From positions 1 through 64,000 of the forward strand of contig JBBDYN010000032.1 in assembly GCA_040901465.1 (NCBI GenBank): a DNA stretch of 64,000 bases, read 5' to 3'. The translations under genes were made by a program, and so were the position numbers. Source of the DNA: JAUSIF01 sp040901465. GTDB taxonomy: Bacteria; Pseudomonadota; Alphaproteobacteria; Rhizobiales; Xanthobacteraceae. How positions within the stretch are numbered: position 1 is the first letter of the stretch; each line of letters begins with the position of its first letter. This document shows positions 33,037 through 44,263 of the stretch, piece after piece. The notes under the pieces were generated by a model, which saw only the letters and a list, made by a program, of their open reading frames with translations, had not been told where the DNA came from and did not search any database.

Positions 33037-34332
33037 ATGAGCCGCAAACCTTCCCTGCGCGTACGCATCGAACCTTCGATCCGGTCGATCCCGGCCGAAG
33101 TATGGAACGCCTGCGCCTATGCGCACGCGTCGGGCCGGCCCGCAGCGAGGTCGTCAAAGCGATTGGACAACCGTACTGAAGGGCGACAATCGGATTCTGT
33201 TTCTGAAACACCTGACTCAAAACGCGAAGTCGCGGATTCAAATTCTGAATCCGATCCAGGCAACCCATTCTTATCACATGCATTTTTGGCTTCGCTGGAG
33301 GAATCCGGAGCGGTCGCCGCGCGCACCGGTTGGCAACCGCAACACGTCGTCGTGGAAAACGGCTCCGGTGAAATCCTCGCCGCCATGCCCTGCTACCTGA
33401 AAAACCATTCGCAGGGCGAATACGTATTCGACCACGGCTGGGCCGAGGCCTACGAGCGCGCCGGCGGCGATTATTATCCGAAGTTGCAGGTCTCGGTCCC
33501 GTTTACGCCGGTCACCGGCCCTCGCCTGCTCGTCCGTCCCGGTCCGCACGCCGACGCCGCTCGCGAGGCACTCGTCGCAGGCGGCATGGAGCTCGCGAAA
33601 CGCCGCGGCGCATCGTCGCTCCACGTCACCTTCCCAACGAAAATCGAATGTAATTACCTTACTGGCCTTGGCCTGCTCGCGCGCACCGACCGGCAGTTCC
33701 ACTGGCTGAACAACGGATACTCCTCATTTGACGATTTCCTCGCCGCGCTCTCCTCGCGCAAGCGCAAGGCGATCGCACGCGAGCGCCGCGAGGCGCAAGA
33801 AGGCGTCGAAATCGTTCGCCTATCCGGCAGCGATCTGACCGAAGCGGTCTGGGACGCCTTCTTCGACTTTTATATGGACACGGGCTCACGCAAATGGGGG
33901 CGGCCCTATCTCAATCGTCCTTTCTTCTCGATCGTGAGCAAGGCGATGGCCGATCGCATTGTCCTGGTCATGGCGCGGCGCGCCGGCCGCTGGATCGCCG
34001 GCGCGCTCAATTTTCTCGGCGCGCACACGATTTACGGCCGCTACTGGGGTGCGAAAGAGCACCGACCGTTTCTGCACTTCGAGGTATGCTACTATCAGGC
34101 GATCGACTACGCGATTGAACATGACCTCGCCCGCGTCGAAGCCGGCGCGCAGGGACCGCACAAGCTCGCCCGTGGCTACGTGCCGGTCACCACCTATTCG
34201 GCGCATTACATCGCCGATCCGAGCTTTCGGCGCGCGATCGCGGACTATCTCGCCCACGAGCGCGCCCATGTCTCGGCCGAAGCGGAGGAGCTTGCGACAA
34301 TGGTCCCATTCCGCAAAAATGCGGTGCCGTGA
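33037..34332 (+). CDS. GNAT family N-acetyltransferase (DUF482/FemAB-like)
   Basis: 431 residues. The DUF482 family: IPAEVWNACA, NPFLSHAFLASLEESGAV, DHGWAEAYERAGGDYYPKLQ, VPFTPVTGPRLL, FHWLNNGYSSFDDFLAALSS, RKRKAIARERREAQE, FLHFEVCYYQAIDYAIEH and EAGAQGPHKLARGYVPV. It is thought to transfer acyl or aminoacyl groups; the acceptor is unknown. Between NACA and NPFLSHAF there is an extra ~50-residue Ser/Asp/Glu-rich insert (residues ~30-80) not usual in the family, encoded by more AT-rich DNA with short internal repeats. The next gene (HIT) starts 12 bases later. Confidence 0.88.
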   Translation: MSRKPSLRVRIEPSIRSIPAEVWNACAYAHASGRPAARSSKRLDNRTEGRQSDSVSETPDSKREVADSNSESDPGNPFLSHAFLASLEESGAVAARTGWQPQHVVVENGSGEILAAMPCYLKNHSQGEYVFDHGWAEAYERAGGDYYPKLQVSVPFTPVTGPRLLVRPGPHADAAREALVAGGMELAKRRGASSLHVTFPTKIECNYLTGLGLLARTDRQFHWLNNGYSSFDDFLAALSSRKRKAIARERREAQEGVEIVRLSGSDLTEAVWDAFFDFYMDTGSRKWGRPYLNRPFFSIVSKAMADRIVLVMARRAGRWIAGALNFLGAHTIYGRYWGAKEHRPFLHFEVCYYQAIDYAIEHDLARVEAGAQGPHKLARGYVPVTTYSAHYIADPSFRRAIADYLAHERAHVSAEAEELATMVPFRKNAVP

Positions 34333-34344
34333 CCGGAGGACGCC

Positions 34345-34773
34345 ATGGCCGACTACGACCAGAACAATCTCTTTGCGAAGATCCTTCGCGGCGAGTTGCC
34401 TTCCTATAAAGTCTACGAGGACGACAAGGCCCTCGCCTTCCTCGACATCATGCCGCGCGCCGCCGGCCACACACTGATTCTGCCGAAGGCCCCCGCGCGC
34501 AATATCCTCGACGTCAAACCCGACGATCTCGCCCACGTGATGCAAGTCGCGCAGAAAATTGCGCGCGCGGCGAAGGAAGCCTTCACCGCCGATGGTATCA
34601 CCGTGCAACAGTTCAATGAGAAGGCAGGCGGACAGGTTGTGTTCCACCTGCACGTGCACGTGATTCCGCGTCATAACGGCGTCTCGTTGAAGCCGCCGGC
34701 GAGCGTGCAGGAAAAACCCGAGGTGCTCGGCGAGCATGCTTTCATGCTCAAGGCGGCGCTCGCGAAAGCCTGA
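34345..34773 (+). CDS. HIT family nucleotide-binding protein
   Basis: 142 residues, HinT-like. NLFAKILRGELPSYKVYED, DIMPRAAGHTLILPK and the histidine triad HLHVHVIPR. HinT-type enzymes hydrolyse adenosine phosphoramidates and acyl-AMP. CGGAGGACGCC precedes the ATG as the ribosome-binding site; probably cotranscribed with the GNAT gene. Confidence 0.94.
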   Translation: MADYDQNNLFAKILRGELPSYKVYEDDKALAFLDIMPRAAGHTLILPKAPARNILDVKPDDLAHVMQVAQKIARAAKEAFTADGITVQQFNEKAGGQVVFHLHVHVIPRHNGVSLKPPASVQEKPEVLGEHAFMLKAALAKA

Positions 34774-34792
34774 TCGCCGCCGAAGCACCGCG

Positions 34793-35134
34793 CTATTGCG
34801 CGTACCAGGCCCCGGCGATGATCACGATCTCGCCGAATAGAATCCCGAGAAACACCGAACGCCGCGTAAGCAGATAAACAAGGAATCCGCCCGTCACCGC
34901 GCCGATGCGAATCGCGAGCGGCACAGAAACGAGTTCGCCCGGCGGGAGCAGGACCAGCCGCGCGACCACCGCCGCGAGAAGCGCCGTCGCAACGGCACGC
35001 ACGAGGACGAGAACCTCGCTGTCCTCGTCGATCCCGCGCACGAATACGACCGCCAGCGCACGCCAGATCTCGGTCGGCAAGAAACCGGCGAGGATCACGA
35101 GTAGATAGGGCCAGAGCGCGCCGTCGAGACTCAT
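34793..35134 (-). CDS. azlD: AzlD family branched-chain amino acid transport protein
   Basis: 113 residues from ATG 35134 (MSLDGALWPYLLVILAGFLP). Four hydrophobic helices and the conserved LPTEIWRALAVVF opening. AzlD is the small partner of AzlC; together they export branched-chain amino acids. Start overlaps the azlC stop by ATGA, so the pair is translationally coupled. Confidence 0.88.
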   Translation of the reverse strand: MSLDGALWPYLLVILAGFLPTEIWRALAVVFVRGIDEDSEVLVLVRAVATALLAAVVARLVLLPPGELVSVPLAIRIGAVTGGFLVYLLTRRSVFLGILFGEIVIIAGAWYAQ

Positions 35135-35886
35135 TGGCGCCTCTTCACGAAACGATGCACGACCCAGGCCACGCCGCCGCCGATCAAACCGGTCCACAGG
35201 AGATCCAGTCGCCCGCCGATTTCGGCAATGAATGGCGCGAGCACGAGCCCGAGCACAAGCGCGAGCCGGTCGACAAGATCGCGCGCGTTGTTCGATAATT
35301 GGATCAGGAATGACAAAGGCGTGAGAAACAGAAGTCCCGCCGCGAGCCAACTCGGCAGCGCGCTCGCGAGCTGGAAGCCGATCAGGGTGGAAACGACCGA
35401 AGCCATGATGAGCAGGCTGCCGAGTCCGAGAAAGTACGGGAGCCGCACTTCCCTCGGCAGCTTCGGCAGCCGCCGCATGCCTTCGACCCACGCCGTCACT
35501 GCCACGAAATGCGCCGCGAGTAATTGCGCGCCGATCCCGGTGCGCTGCCCACGCACATAGGGAACGAGCGCCGCGGCCATCGGGAACAGCCGCACCGAGG
35601 AGAGCCCGACTGCGAGCGCGATCACCGGCGCCGCATTGCCGGCGGCGTAACCGCCGACCAGCAGCACCTGCGCCGGCAGCGCCCATACGAGCACAATCGA
35701 CAGCAGCGCCGCGCCGAGTGGAAAATCGACGCCGCGGCACAAGCCGCCGAACCCGATCATGGCGGCGAACAAGACAATGCCCTGAACCGAAGTCGCCGCC
35801 GCCCGCGCACCGCGCAGAAACCAGCGAGCTACACTTACGGGCGGCGCAGCCGTGGAATCAAGTTCGGGCGGGGTGGAATCGGACAC
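35131..35886 (-). CDS. azlC: AzlC family branched-chain amino acid exporter
   Basis: 251 residues, multi-pass membrane protein: IVLFAAMIGFGGLCRGVDFP, ALPAQVLLVGGYAAG, YVRGQRTGIGAQLLAAHFVA, and C-terminal helices. The AzlC/YgaZ family carries out proton-driven efflux of valine-type amino acids with AzlD/YgaH. Transcribed convergently towards the HIT gene. Confidence 0.9.
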   Translation of the reverse strand: MSDSTPPELDSTAAPPVSVARWFLRGARAAATSVQGIVLFAAMIGFGGLCRGVDFPLGAALLSIVLVWALPAQVLLVGGYAAGNAAPVIALAVGLSSVRLFPMAAALVPYVRGQRTGIGAQLLAAHFVAVTAWVEGMRRLPKLPREVRLPYFLGLGSLLIMASVVSTLIGFQLASALPSWLAAGLLFLTPLSFLIQLSNNARDLVDRLALVLGLVLAPFIAEIGGRLDLLWTGLIGGGVAWVVHRFVKRRQ

Positions 35887-35958
35887 GGCGGGATACTAGC
35901 GGAGCGGAACCGCCCGCATCGCAAAGATACGAATATCAGCTCTGCGGAATACGCACAG

Positions 35959-38406
<2,448 letters not shown>

Positions 38407-38431
38407 CAGTTCCTCGTCCCATGAACGCCAA

Positions 38432-38770
38432 TCATTTCTTCTCCATCACGCATTGTAAAGGATGCTGATGCTTGCGCGCGAAGTCCATGACCTGCGTCAC
38501 CTTGGTTTCAGCCACCTCGTACGTGAAAACGCCACATTCGCCGACTCCGTTCTGATGCACGTGCAGCATGATTCGAGTCGCATCTTCGCGCGATTTGCTG
38601 AAGAACCGCTCAAGCACGTGCACGACGAATTCCATCGGCGTGTAATCGTCGTTTAACAGCAACACCCGGTAGAGGTTCGGCCGCTTCGCGTGCGGCTTGA
38701 CCCGGGTGATGACGCCGGTGCTCGGTCCATCTTCGTTGCTGCTGCGGCGCACGCGCTCGTCGTCGCCCAT
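38432..38770 (-). CDS. clpS: ClpS adaptor for ClpA
   Basis: 112 residues if it begins at ATG 38770 (MGDDERVRRS), which gives family length; ATGs at 38806 and 38836 and an open frame to 38920 allow longer forms. Core: RPNLYRVLLLNDDYTPMEFV, VLERFFSKSREDATRIML, HVHQNGVGECGVFTYEVAET, FARKHQHPLQCVMEKK. It delivers N-end rule substrates to ClpA and binds bulky N-terminal residues through the NDDYTPMEFV pocket. Precedes clpA. Confidence 0.93.
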   Translation of the reverse strand: MGDDERVRRSSNEDGPSTGVITRVKPHAKRPNLYRVLLLNDDYTPMEFVVHVLERFFSKSREDATRIMLHVHQNGVGECGVFTYEVAETKVTQVMDFARKHQHPLQCVMEKK

Positions 38771-39107
38771 CCGGTGAGCGGCAAGACGCGTCAGTATCGC
38801 GGTCATAGGCGGAATTTCGGGTTCGGGCCGATTCATGGACTTCAGCAGCGAATTTCGGCTTCGCGGTGACGGTTCTTGGGGGCTGGAGCCCCGCTGTGAC
38901 GCAGCGAAGCACCCAACCATAGGGTAGCGGGGGCGGTTGGCGCTACCCCGCCCGGCCGGGCCCGATCACCCCAATTTTAGCGGTCTCGCTGGCCTTGGTT
39001 AACTACCTAGTTCGATCCGGCCGAAAAGCAAGAAAACCGGTCGATTTCCGCAAGAACCAATCAATGAAGGCTGCGCAATGTGCCCCGTCCGCGAGCGGGA
39101 GCCTGCC
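38771..39107. other. clpS-tadG intergenic region with two hairpins
   Basis: If clpS starts at 38770, 337 bases hold no confirmed gene. Hairpins: GGGGCT/AGCCCC near 38877-38890 and GGGTAGCG (38922-38929) with CGCTACCC (38941-38948). The promoters of clpS and of the tadG-like gene must lie here. Nothing else is recognised. Confidence 0.4.
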
Positions 39108-40355
39108 ATGCGTCGTTTTTGGTCCGACTGCGAGGGGAATATTGCCCTCCTCTTCGCGCTCACCATGATCCCCATGTTCGGGGCCGTTGGCGTCGCGCTC
39201 GATTACAGCATGGCGAGCGCCTATCGCACCGACATGCAAAAGGCGCTGGATGCAACCGCACTCGCCCTCACCCGGATCATGCCGGCGAACCAGGCGACCT
39301 TGGACACGGTCGGCAATCAATACTTCCAGGCCAACTTCGGCAATCACACGCTGACGAACCTGCAACTCACCGTCACGCCGGAAGTCGGCAAACTGAAATT
39401 GTCTGCCAAGGGAACCTACCGTGTGCAGATGGCCAATATCGTCGGCGCGAGCACGATCGAACTCGGGACGAATTCAGAGGCCAAGTGGAGCATCGGCAAG
39501 GTCGAGATCGCCCTTTCGCTCGACAACACCGGATCGATGCTGTCGAACAACAAGATCGGTGAGCTCAAGGCAGCAACCCACAATTTGCTGGACGTCCTGG
39601 AGGCCGCCGCCAAGACGCCCGGCGACGCTAAGGTCGCGATCATCCCGTTCAATACCACGGTGAACGTCGGCACCAGCTACAAGAACGAAGCCTGGCTCCG
39701 CTGGGATCTCTTGGATTGCAACGGCGGCCAATCCGGGACCGGCTGCGGCAGTCCTCCGCAAGACTCATGGACGGGATGCGCCACGGATCGCAACAAGGAT
39801 CCGGGCAGCGTCAACTACAACGTCAAGGACACGGAGCCGGCCGGCGACGAGACGAAATACCCGGGCGTTCAATGCAGCGGCGGATTGGCCTCGATCATGC
39901 CGCTCACCTACGACTGGAACGCCCTGCACAACAAGGTCAATTCATTGGCCGCGTCCGGCACCACCAACGTCACGATCGGCCTCGTCTGGGGTTGGCACAT
40001 GCTGTCGCCATCAGCCGTTTTCACGCAAGGCGTCGCATACAACACGGACAATTTGCAGAAGTACATCATCCTGCTGACCGACGGCGACAATACGCAGGAT
40101 CGGTGGTCGTCGAGCGAGTGGTCGATCAACAACCGCACGGCCGCAGCCTGCAACAATATTAAGGCCCTGCTGAAGCCGAATGGCGACCCCCAGATCAAGA
40201 TCTATACGGTCAGGGTCATCGATGGGAACGCCAACCTGTTGCAAAACTGCGCCACCAACTCGAGCATGTATTACGACGTGCAAAACGCAAGCGAACTGTC
40301 CAGCGTGTTCAGCTCAATCGGCGCAGAAATCGCCAACCTGCACCTGTCGAAATGA
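39108..40355 (+). CDS. TadG-like pilus-assembly protein with von Willebrand A domain (copy 1)
   Basis: 415 residues from ATG 39108 (GGGAG upstream; an ATG at 39078 would add ten residues). Starts like TadE/TadG pseudopilins: MRRFWSDCEGNIALLFAL then TMIPMFGAVGVALDYSMAS, a single membrane anchor. A VWA domain follows with a MIDAS-type DNTGS (in LSLDNTGSM) and later LLTDGDNTQDRWSS, plus several paired cysteines (LLDCNGG, GCGSPPQDSWTGC). TadG is an envelope part of Flp/Tad pili. No other tad genes are in the window. About three quarters identical to the next gene by eye. Confidence 0.87.
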   Translation: MRRFWSDCEGNIALLFALTMIPMFGAVGVALDYSMASAYRTDMQKALDATALALTRIMPANQATLDTVGNQYFQANFGNHTLTNLQLTVTPEVGKLKLSAKGTYRVQMANIVGASTIELGTNSEAKWSIGKVEIALSLDNTGSMLSNNKIGELKAATHNLLDVLEAAAKTPGDAKVAIIPFNTTVNVGTSYKNEAWLRWDLLDCNGGQSGTGCGSPPQDSWTGCATDRNKDPGSVNYNVKDTEPAGDETKYPGVQCSGGLASIMPLTYDWNALHNKVNSLAASGTTNVTIGLVWGWHMLSPSAVFTQGVAYNTDNLQKYIILLTDGDNTQDRWSSSEWSINNRTAAACNNIKALLKPNGDPQIKIYTVRVIDGNANLLQNCATNSSMYYDVQNASELSSVFSSIGAEIANLHLSK

Positions 40356-40382
40356 ACGCGAACGGCGGCGGGATTCGAGTTC

Positions 40383-40406
40383 GGTCGAATTTTATCGAAT
40401 TCGACC
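40383..40406 (+). other. Hairpin between the tandem TadG-like genes
   Basis: GGTCGAATT (40383-40391) and AATTCGACC (40398-40406), perfect 9-bp arms with a 6-base loop, 28 bases after the first stop and with no T-tract. It may stabilise or separate the two messages; a full terminator is doubtful. Confidence 0.5.
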
Positions 40407-40535
40407 AAGGAGCCTTAACGCCTTCAACCGATCCTTACCCCGCGCGCGTCGGATTCGCATAAAGATCGATTCAAAGCAGGAAATAATCAACGAACGAAGC
40501 GCAGATTGGCGCGCGACTGGTCCCGGAGAGCTGCC

Positions 40536-41780
40536 GTGCGGCGTTTTTGGTCCGACCGAAAGGGCAATATCGCGGTTCTGTTCGCCTTCGCCATCGTCCC
40601 GATGGTGGGAGCGGTCGGCGCCGCCGTCGACTACAGCATGGCGTCGGCCTACCGCACCGACATGCAGAAGGCGCTCGATGCGACCGCGCTCGCGCTTTCC
40701 AGGATTTTGCCGACCGATCAGCAGACGCTGGATACTGTTGGCATGCAGTATTTCTCGGCCAGCATGGGCAGCCATACGCTGACCAACGTGAACCTCGTGA
40801 TCACGCCCATCGTCGGTCAGGTCACCTTGAGCGTTACCGGCGATTACACGCCGAAGATCGCCAAGTTGTTTGGCGCAACCACGTTCGCGATCGGCACCAA
40901 TTCGGTGGCGAAATGGGGCATCGGCAAGGTCGAAGTCGCGCTCGCGCTCGACAACACGGGATCCATGAGCGGCACCAAGCTCGCGGAGCTAAAGACTGCG
41001 ACGCATAATCTACTGAACGTGCTGCAATCGGCAGCCAAGAATCCCGGAGACGCCAAGGTCGCAATCGTTCCGTTCAACACGAGGGTCAATGTCGGCACTG
41101 GCTACAAGAACGAAGCCTGGCTTCGCTGGAACCTCCTGGATTGCAATGGCGGCCAAGCCGGTACCGGGTGCGGAGACCCGCCGCAGGATTCCTGGACCGG
41201 CTGCGTTACGGATCGCAACAAGGACCCGAGCAGCGTCAACCACAACGTCAAGGATACCGCGCCGACAGACAGCGCCACCCGTTATCCGGGCGTTCAGTGC
41301 AACGGCGGCCTCGCCTCGATCATGACGCTCAATTACGACTGGGCGGCCTTGAACGCCAAGGTCGACACCATGGTGGCGGCCGGCAACACCAACGTCACGA
41401 TCGGCCTCGTCTGGGGTTGGCACATGTTGTCCCCGACGGCCGTGTTCACCGAAGGCGCCGCCTACGACACGGAAAACTTGCAGAAATTCATCATTCTGCT
41501 GACCGACGGCGACAATACCCAGGACCGGTGGTCCTCGAACGAATCGACGATCAACTCCCGCACCACCGCAACCTGCAACAACATCAAGGCCCTGCTGAAA
41601 CCGAACGGCGACCCACAGATCAAGATCTATGCGGTCAGGGTCATCGATGGAAACGCCAACCTGTTGCAGAACTGCGCGACCAATCCGAGCATGTATTACG
41701 ACGTGCAGAATGCGTCCCAGCTCTCCAGCGTGTTCAGCGCGATCGGAGCGGAAATCGCTAACCTGCACCTTTCGAAATAA
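40536..41780 (+). CDS. TadG-like pilus-assembly protein with von Willebrand A domain (copy 2)
   Basis: 414 residues from GTG 40536, chosen because GGAGAG lies 5 bases upstream; an in-frame TTG at 40506 is weaker. Same layout as copy 1: RRFWSDRKGNIAVLFAFAIV anchor, VWA with DNTGS, GLVWGWHMLSPTAVF, LLTDGDNTQDRWSSN and the same C-terminus, SSVFSAIGAEIANLHLSK. Differences are concentrated in residues ~55-120, the segment between anchor and VWA. A tandem duplication; both copies look intact. A strong terminator follows. Confidence 0.87.
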   Translation: MRRFWSDRKGNIAVLFAFAIVPMVGAVGAAVDYSMASAYRTDMQKALDATALALSRILPTDQQTLDTVGMQYFSASMGSHTLTNVNLVITPIVGQVTLSVTGDYTPKIAKLFGATTFAIGTNSVAKWGIGKVEVALALDNTGSMSGTKLAELKTATHNLLNVLQSAAKNPGDAKVAIVPFNTRVNVGTGYKNEAWLRWNLLDCNGGQAGTGCGDPPQDSWTGCVTDRNKDPSSVNHNVKDTAPTDSATRYPGVQCNGGLASIMTLNYDWAALNAKVDTMVAAGNTNVTIGLVWGWHMLSPTAVFTEGAAYDTENLQKFIILLTDGDNTQDRWSSNESTINSRTTATCNNIKALLKPNGDPQIKIYAVRVIDGNANLLQNCATNPSMYYDVQNASQLSSVFSAIGAEIANLHLSK

Positions 41781-41820
41781 GGAAGTTTCCTGGCGGCGCT
41801 CGCAGCGCCGCTTAAAAGAC

Positions 41821-41846
41821 AAAGCCCGGCCGTTCGGCCGGGCTTT
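41821..41846. terminator. Bidirectional terminator between tadG copy 2 and phasin gene
   Basis: AAAGCCCGGCC, GTTC, GGCCGGGCTTT: perfect 11-bp GC-rich stem with A-tract on one side and T-tract on the other, between convergent genes. A second weaker hairpin (GCGGCGC/GCGCCGC) lies at about 41793-41811. Confidence 0.9.
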
Positions 41847-41872
41847 CTCTTGCGACGGGTCGCGGTGAACGC

Positions 41873-42214
41873 TTACTGCTTGCCCGTGGTCGCCTTGGCG
41901 AACGCGCCTTCGAGCGGCTTGTAGGTTTCCTTGGCGATATCGGTATAGAGCTCGCCGATCTTGGTCGCCTTGGACACGAAACCCTCGTAAGCGGACTTGT
42001 AGTATTCGCTCTGCGCTTCGACGGCCTTGTCGAGCGTCTTGGCGCCGAGCAGCTTTTCGAACGCGGCGGTGCCCTCTTGGAACGACTTCTTTTGGAAGTC
42101 CGCGACCTCGGTCGCGATCGCCTGCAGACCCTTCGACGCAACGCCGAAGCTCTTCAGCGCCACATCGACATTCTCTTTGCCGATCTTCTGCAACGTGTCG
42201 AGATTGTCGAACAT
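41873..42214 (-). CDS. Phasin
   Basis: 113 residues from the third of three consecutive ATGs (42214); AAGGGG immediately precedes the first ATG, so only the third has proper spacing. All-helical phasin_2 type protein: NLDTLQKIGKENVDVALKSF, KGLQAIATEVADFQKKSFQE, GTAAFEKLLGAKTLDKAVEA, QSEYYKSAYEGFVSKATKIG. Phasins coat polyhydroxybutyrate granules. The upstream region carries two TGC-N3-GCA palindromes around a promoter, like the sites of PhaR repressors, which titrate onto polymer granules. Confidence 0.92.
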   Translation of the reverse strand: MFDNLDTLQKIGKENVDVALKSFGVASKGLQAIATEVADFQKKSFQEGTAAFEKLLGAKTLDKAVEAQSEYYKSAYEGFVSKATKIGELYTDIAKETYKPLEGAFAKATTGKQ

Positions 42215-42312
42215 CATCATCCCCTTCGCGCCAGCATCAGCCGGCGGTTTGCATGGTTTGGCCTTCACGAGCGGCGTGCCACTGCGTGCCACGCAATTGA
42301 TCGCTCTTCTGT

Positions 42313-42359
42313 TAGTTAGTGCACTGCAACATAAAAGTCAAGAAAATTTTGCGTCGCAA
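42313..42359 (-). promoter_or_regulatory. Phasin promoter with two TGC-N3-GCA palindromes
   Basis: Read on the minus strand: TTGACT (complement of 42336-42341), 17-base spacer, TAACTA (42313-42318) as a weak -10. TGCAGTGCA (42320-42328) lies between -35 and -10; TTGCGACGCAA (42349-42359) lies just upstream of -35. Centres are 30 bases apart, about three helical turns. PhaR of Rhodobacter and Paracoccus binds TGC-N-GCA type sites at phasin genes. The rest of the interval to 42654 shows no gene. Confidence 0.55.
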
Positions 42360-42654
42360 TATCAATGGGCTGTCGCCCTATCAATGAAGCTACGATCCGG
42401 CTCCTGGACGACGCGAAGCTGCCTTCGGTGAGCCACGAGGCCGCCCGGATCGGCCTCCAAGCTTTAAATCGGCGCCGGGAACACTCGCTTTACTCAATTC
42501 TAACCCGCCTCCCTCTAGCCTTGCGCGACGTGTCCGCCGGCGCAGGCGGCGAAGCCTCCCTCACGCACCGGCGCGCGGTGGTGAGTGGCGGCGCGAAAAA
42601 CGGGGATCGCGGCCGCGGCGCGGCTGCGTCGAACACGAGGATTGGGTCTGGGTG

Positions 42655-44223
42655 ATGTTGCGTAGGCGTAGAAGAGCGCCGCCCATGGGGCGGACGGCGT
42701 TTACCGTAATCGTTGCGGCGGTCGCGGGCCTCGGCCTCGTGCTCGCAGCGTCCGGCGCTGGCGCGCGCGAGGAAAAAACCGCCTGGTTCTCCGGCTTTTC
42801 CTCGATTGTGGTCGACGCCAAGACCGGCGAAGTGATCGACGCGGCCAAGGCCGATGAATTGCGTCATCCCGCCTCGCTCGCCAAGATCATGACGCTCTAT
42901 CTTTTGTTCGCCGAGCTCGATACCGGCCGCCTCAAGCTCAGCTCCAAAATCAAGATTTCCGCCGAGGCCGCCGCCCAGCCGCCGTCGAAGCTCGGGCTCA
43001 AGCCGGGAGAGACGATCAACGTCGAAGATGCGATCAAGGCCCTGGTCACCCGCTCGGCGAACGATATCGCCGTGGCAATCGCCGAGATCATCGCTGGCGA
43101 TGAGGAATCTTTCGCCAAGCTGATGACGCGTCGGGCGCGCGCGCTCGGCATGATCAAAACCGTATTCAAGAACGCGTCGGGCCTGCCGGATCCCGAACAG
43201 GTGACGACCGCGCGCGAATTGGCGCTGCTGTCGCTCGCGCTCCAGGACCGCTTCCCGAAATACTATCCGTACTTCGCCACGCGCGCTTTCACCTGGCGCG
43301 GCGTCGCGATCGGCAACCACAACAAGCTGCTCGGTCGCGTCGGCGGTGTCGACGGGATCAAGACCGGTTACACACGCGCCTCTGGTTTCAACCTCGTCAC
43401 CAGCGTCAATCGCGGCAGCCGTCAAATCGTGGCGGTCGTAATGGGCGGCAGCACCGGCGCCGCCCGTGACGAATTGATGCGCGATCTCATCACCGAGAAC
43501 ATCCGCCACGCCCACGCGGGACCGCGCACCGCGCCGCGCTTCGCGGAATCGCCCGTTCCGTTGCCGCCGCGCAGCCCCGTGGCAAGCCGCCCGGCGCAGC
43601 CGGCGCCCGGATCCGCCGAACCCGTGCAGCGCAAGCCCGTCCGCACCGTCGCGGTCGGCAAGGGCGGCGAACTCGTCGCCGAAGGCGACGGCGACAAATC
43701 CAACGCCGTGCTTCCGATTTCCACCTTGTCGGCAAACAGCGTGAAGCAGGCGATACGGATCACGCCGACGGCGCTCGCTCCGGACGGCAAGCTAGTGACG
43801 TTCGCGCCGCCCCCGCCGCCGCCGTTGGTCGCATCGGCGTCGACGCAATCCTCGCCCGAGATCGAGCGCGCGAAAGTCGTCTCCGCGCTCATGCCGGAGA
43901 CCTCACCGGCGCCGGCCCCGACGTCGCCCGCAGCGGTGTCGGAGCTCAGCGACAGCATGCCGACCGCCTCTGTCGCCCGCGGCGGCTGGATTATCCAGAT
44001 CGGCGCCTATGCCAAAGAGGAACAGGCGCGCGACCGCCTCAACGAGGCGCGCTCGATCGCTGCATCGATCCTCGCCAAGGGCAATCCGTACACGGAAAAG
44101 AGCAGCAAGGGCCGCAATGACATCTACCGCGCCCGCTTCGCCGGCTTCGACGAAGCGAGCGCCAAACGCGCCTGCGAAACGCTGAAGAAGAACGACTTCT
44201 CGTGTTTCGCGGCGAAAAACTGA
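42655..44223 (+). CDS. D-alanyl-D-alanine carboxypeptidase with SPOR domain
   Basis: 522 residues from ATG 42655 (a GTG sits directly before it). Signal-anchor region (MGRTAFTVIVAAVAGLGLVLAAS). S11 peptidase: SLAK at about 74-77, SAN near 135 (TRSANDIAVAIAE), KTG near 240 (GIKTGYTRASGFNLVTS). It trims the terminal D-Ala from peptidoglycan stem peptides. After a long Pro/Ala linker, residues ~440-520 form a SPOR domain (GGWIIQIGAYAKEEQARDRL), which binds denuded glycan at the septum, implying a division role. Usual layout in Rhizobiales. Confidence 0.93.
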   Translation: MLRRRRRAPPMGRTAFTVIVAAVAGLGLVLAASGAGAREEKTAWFSGFSSIVVDAKTGEVIDAAKADELRHPASLAKIMTLYLLFAELDTGRLKLSSKIKISAEAAAQPPSKLGLKPGETINVEDAIKALVTRSANDIAVAIAEIIAGDEESFAKLMTRRARALGMIKTVFKNASGLPDPEQVTTARELALLSLALQDRFPKYYPYFATRAFTWRGVAIGNHNKLLGRVGGVDGIKTGYTRASGFNLVTSVNRGSRQIVAVVMGGSTGAARDELMRDLITENIRHAHAGPRTAPRFAESPVPLPPRSPVASRPAQPAPGSAEPVQRKPVRTVAVGKGGELVAEGDGDKSNAVLPISTLSANSVKQAIRITPTALAPDGKLVTFAPPPPPPLVASASTQSSPEIERAKVVSALMPETSPAPAPTSPAAVSELSDSMPTASVARGGWIIQIGAYAKEEQARDRLNEARSIAASILAKGNPYTEKSSKGRNDIYRARFAGFDEASAKRACETLKKNDFSCFAAKN

Positions 44224-44263
44224 CCGTGAGGCGTCGCCACCCGAAGACAACGCGTGCTTGGAG

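Noticed and set aside
42357..42367. Shared AATATCAATGG at 42357 and near 62481 as a possible site
   Set aside because: A single short match in unrelated contexts; chance is likely.
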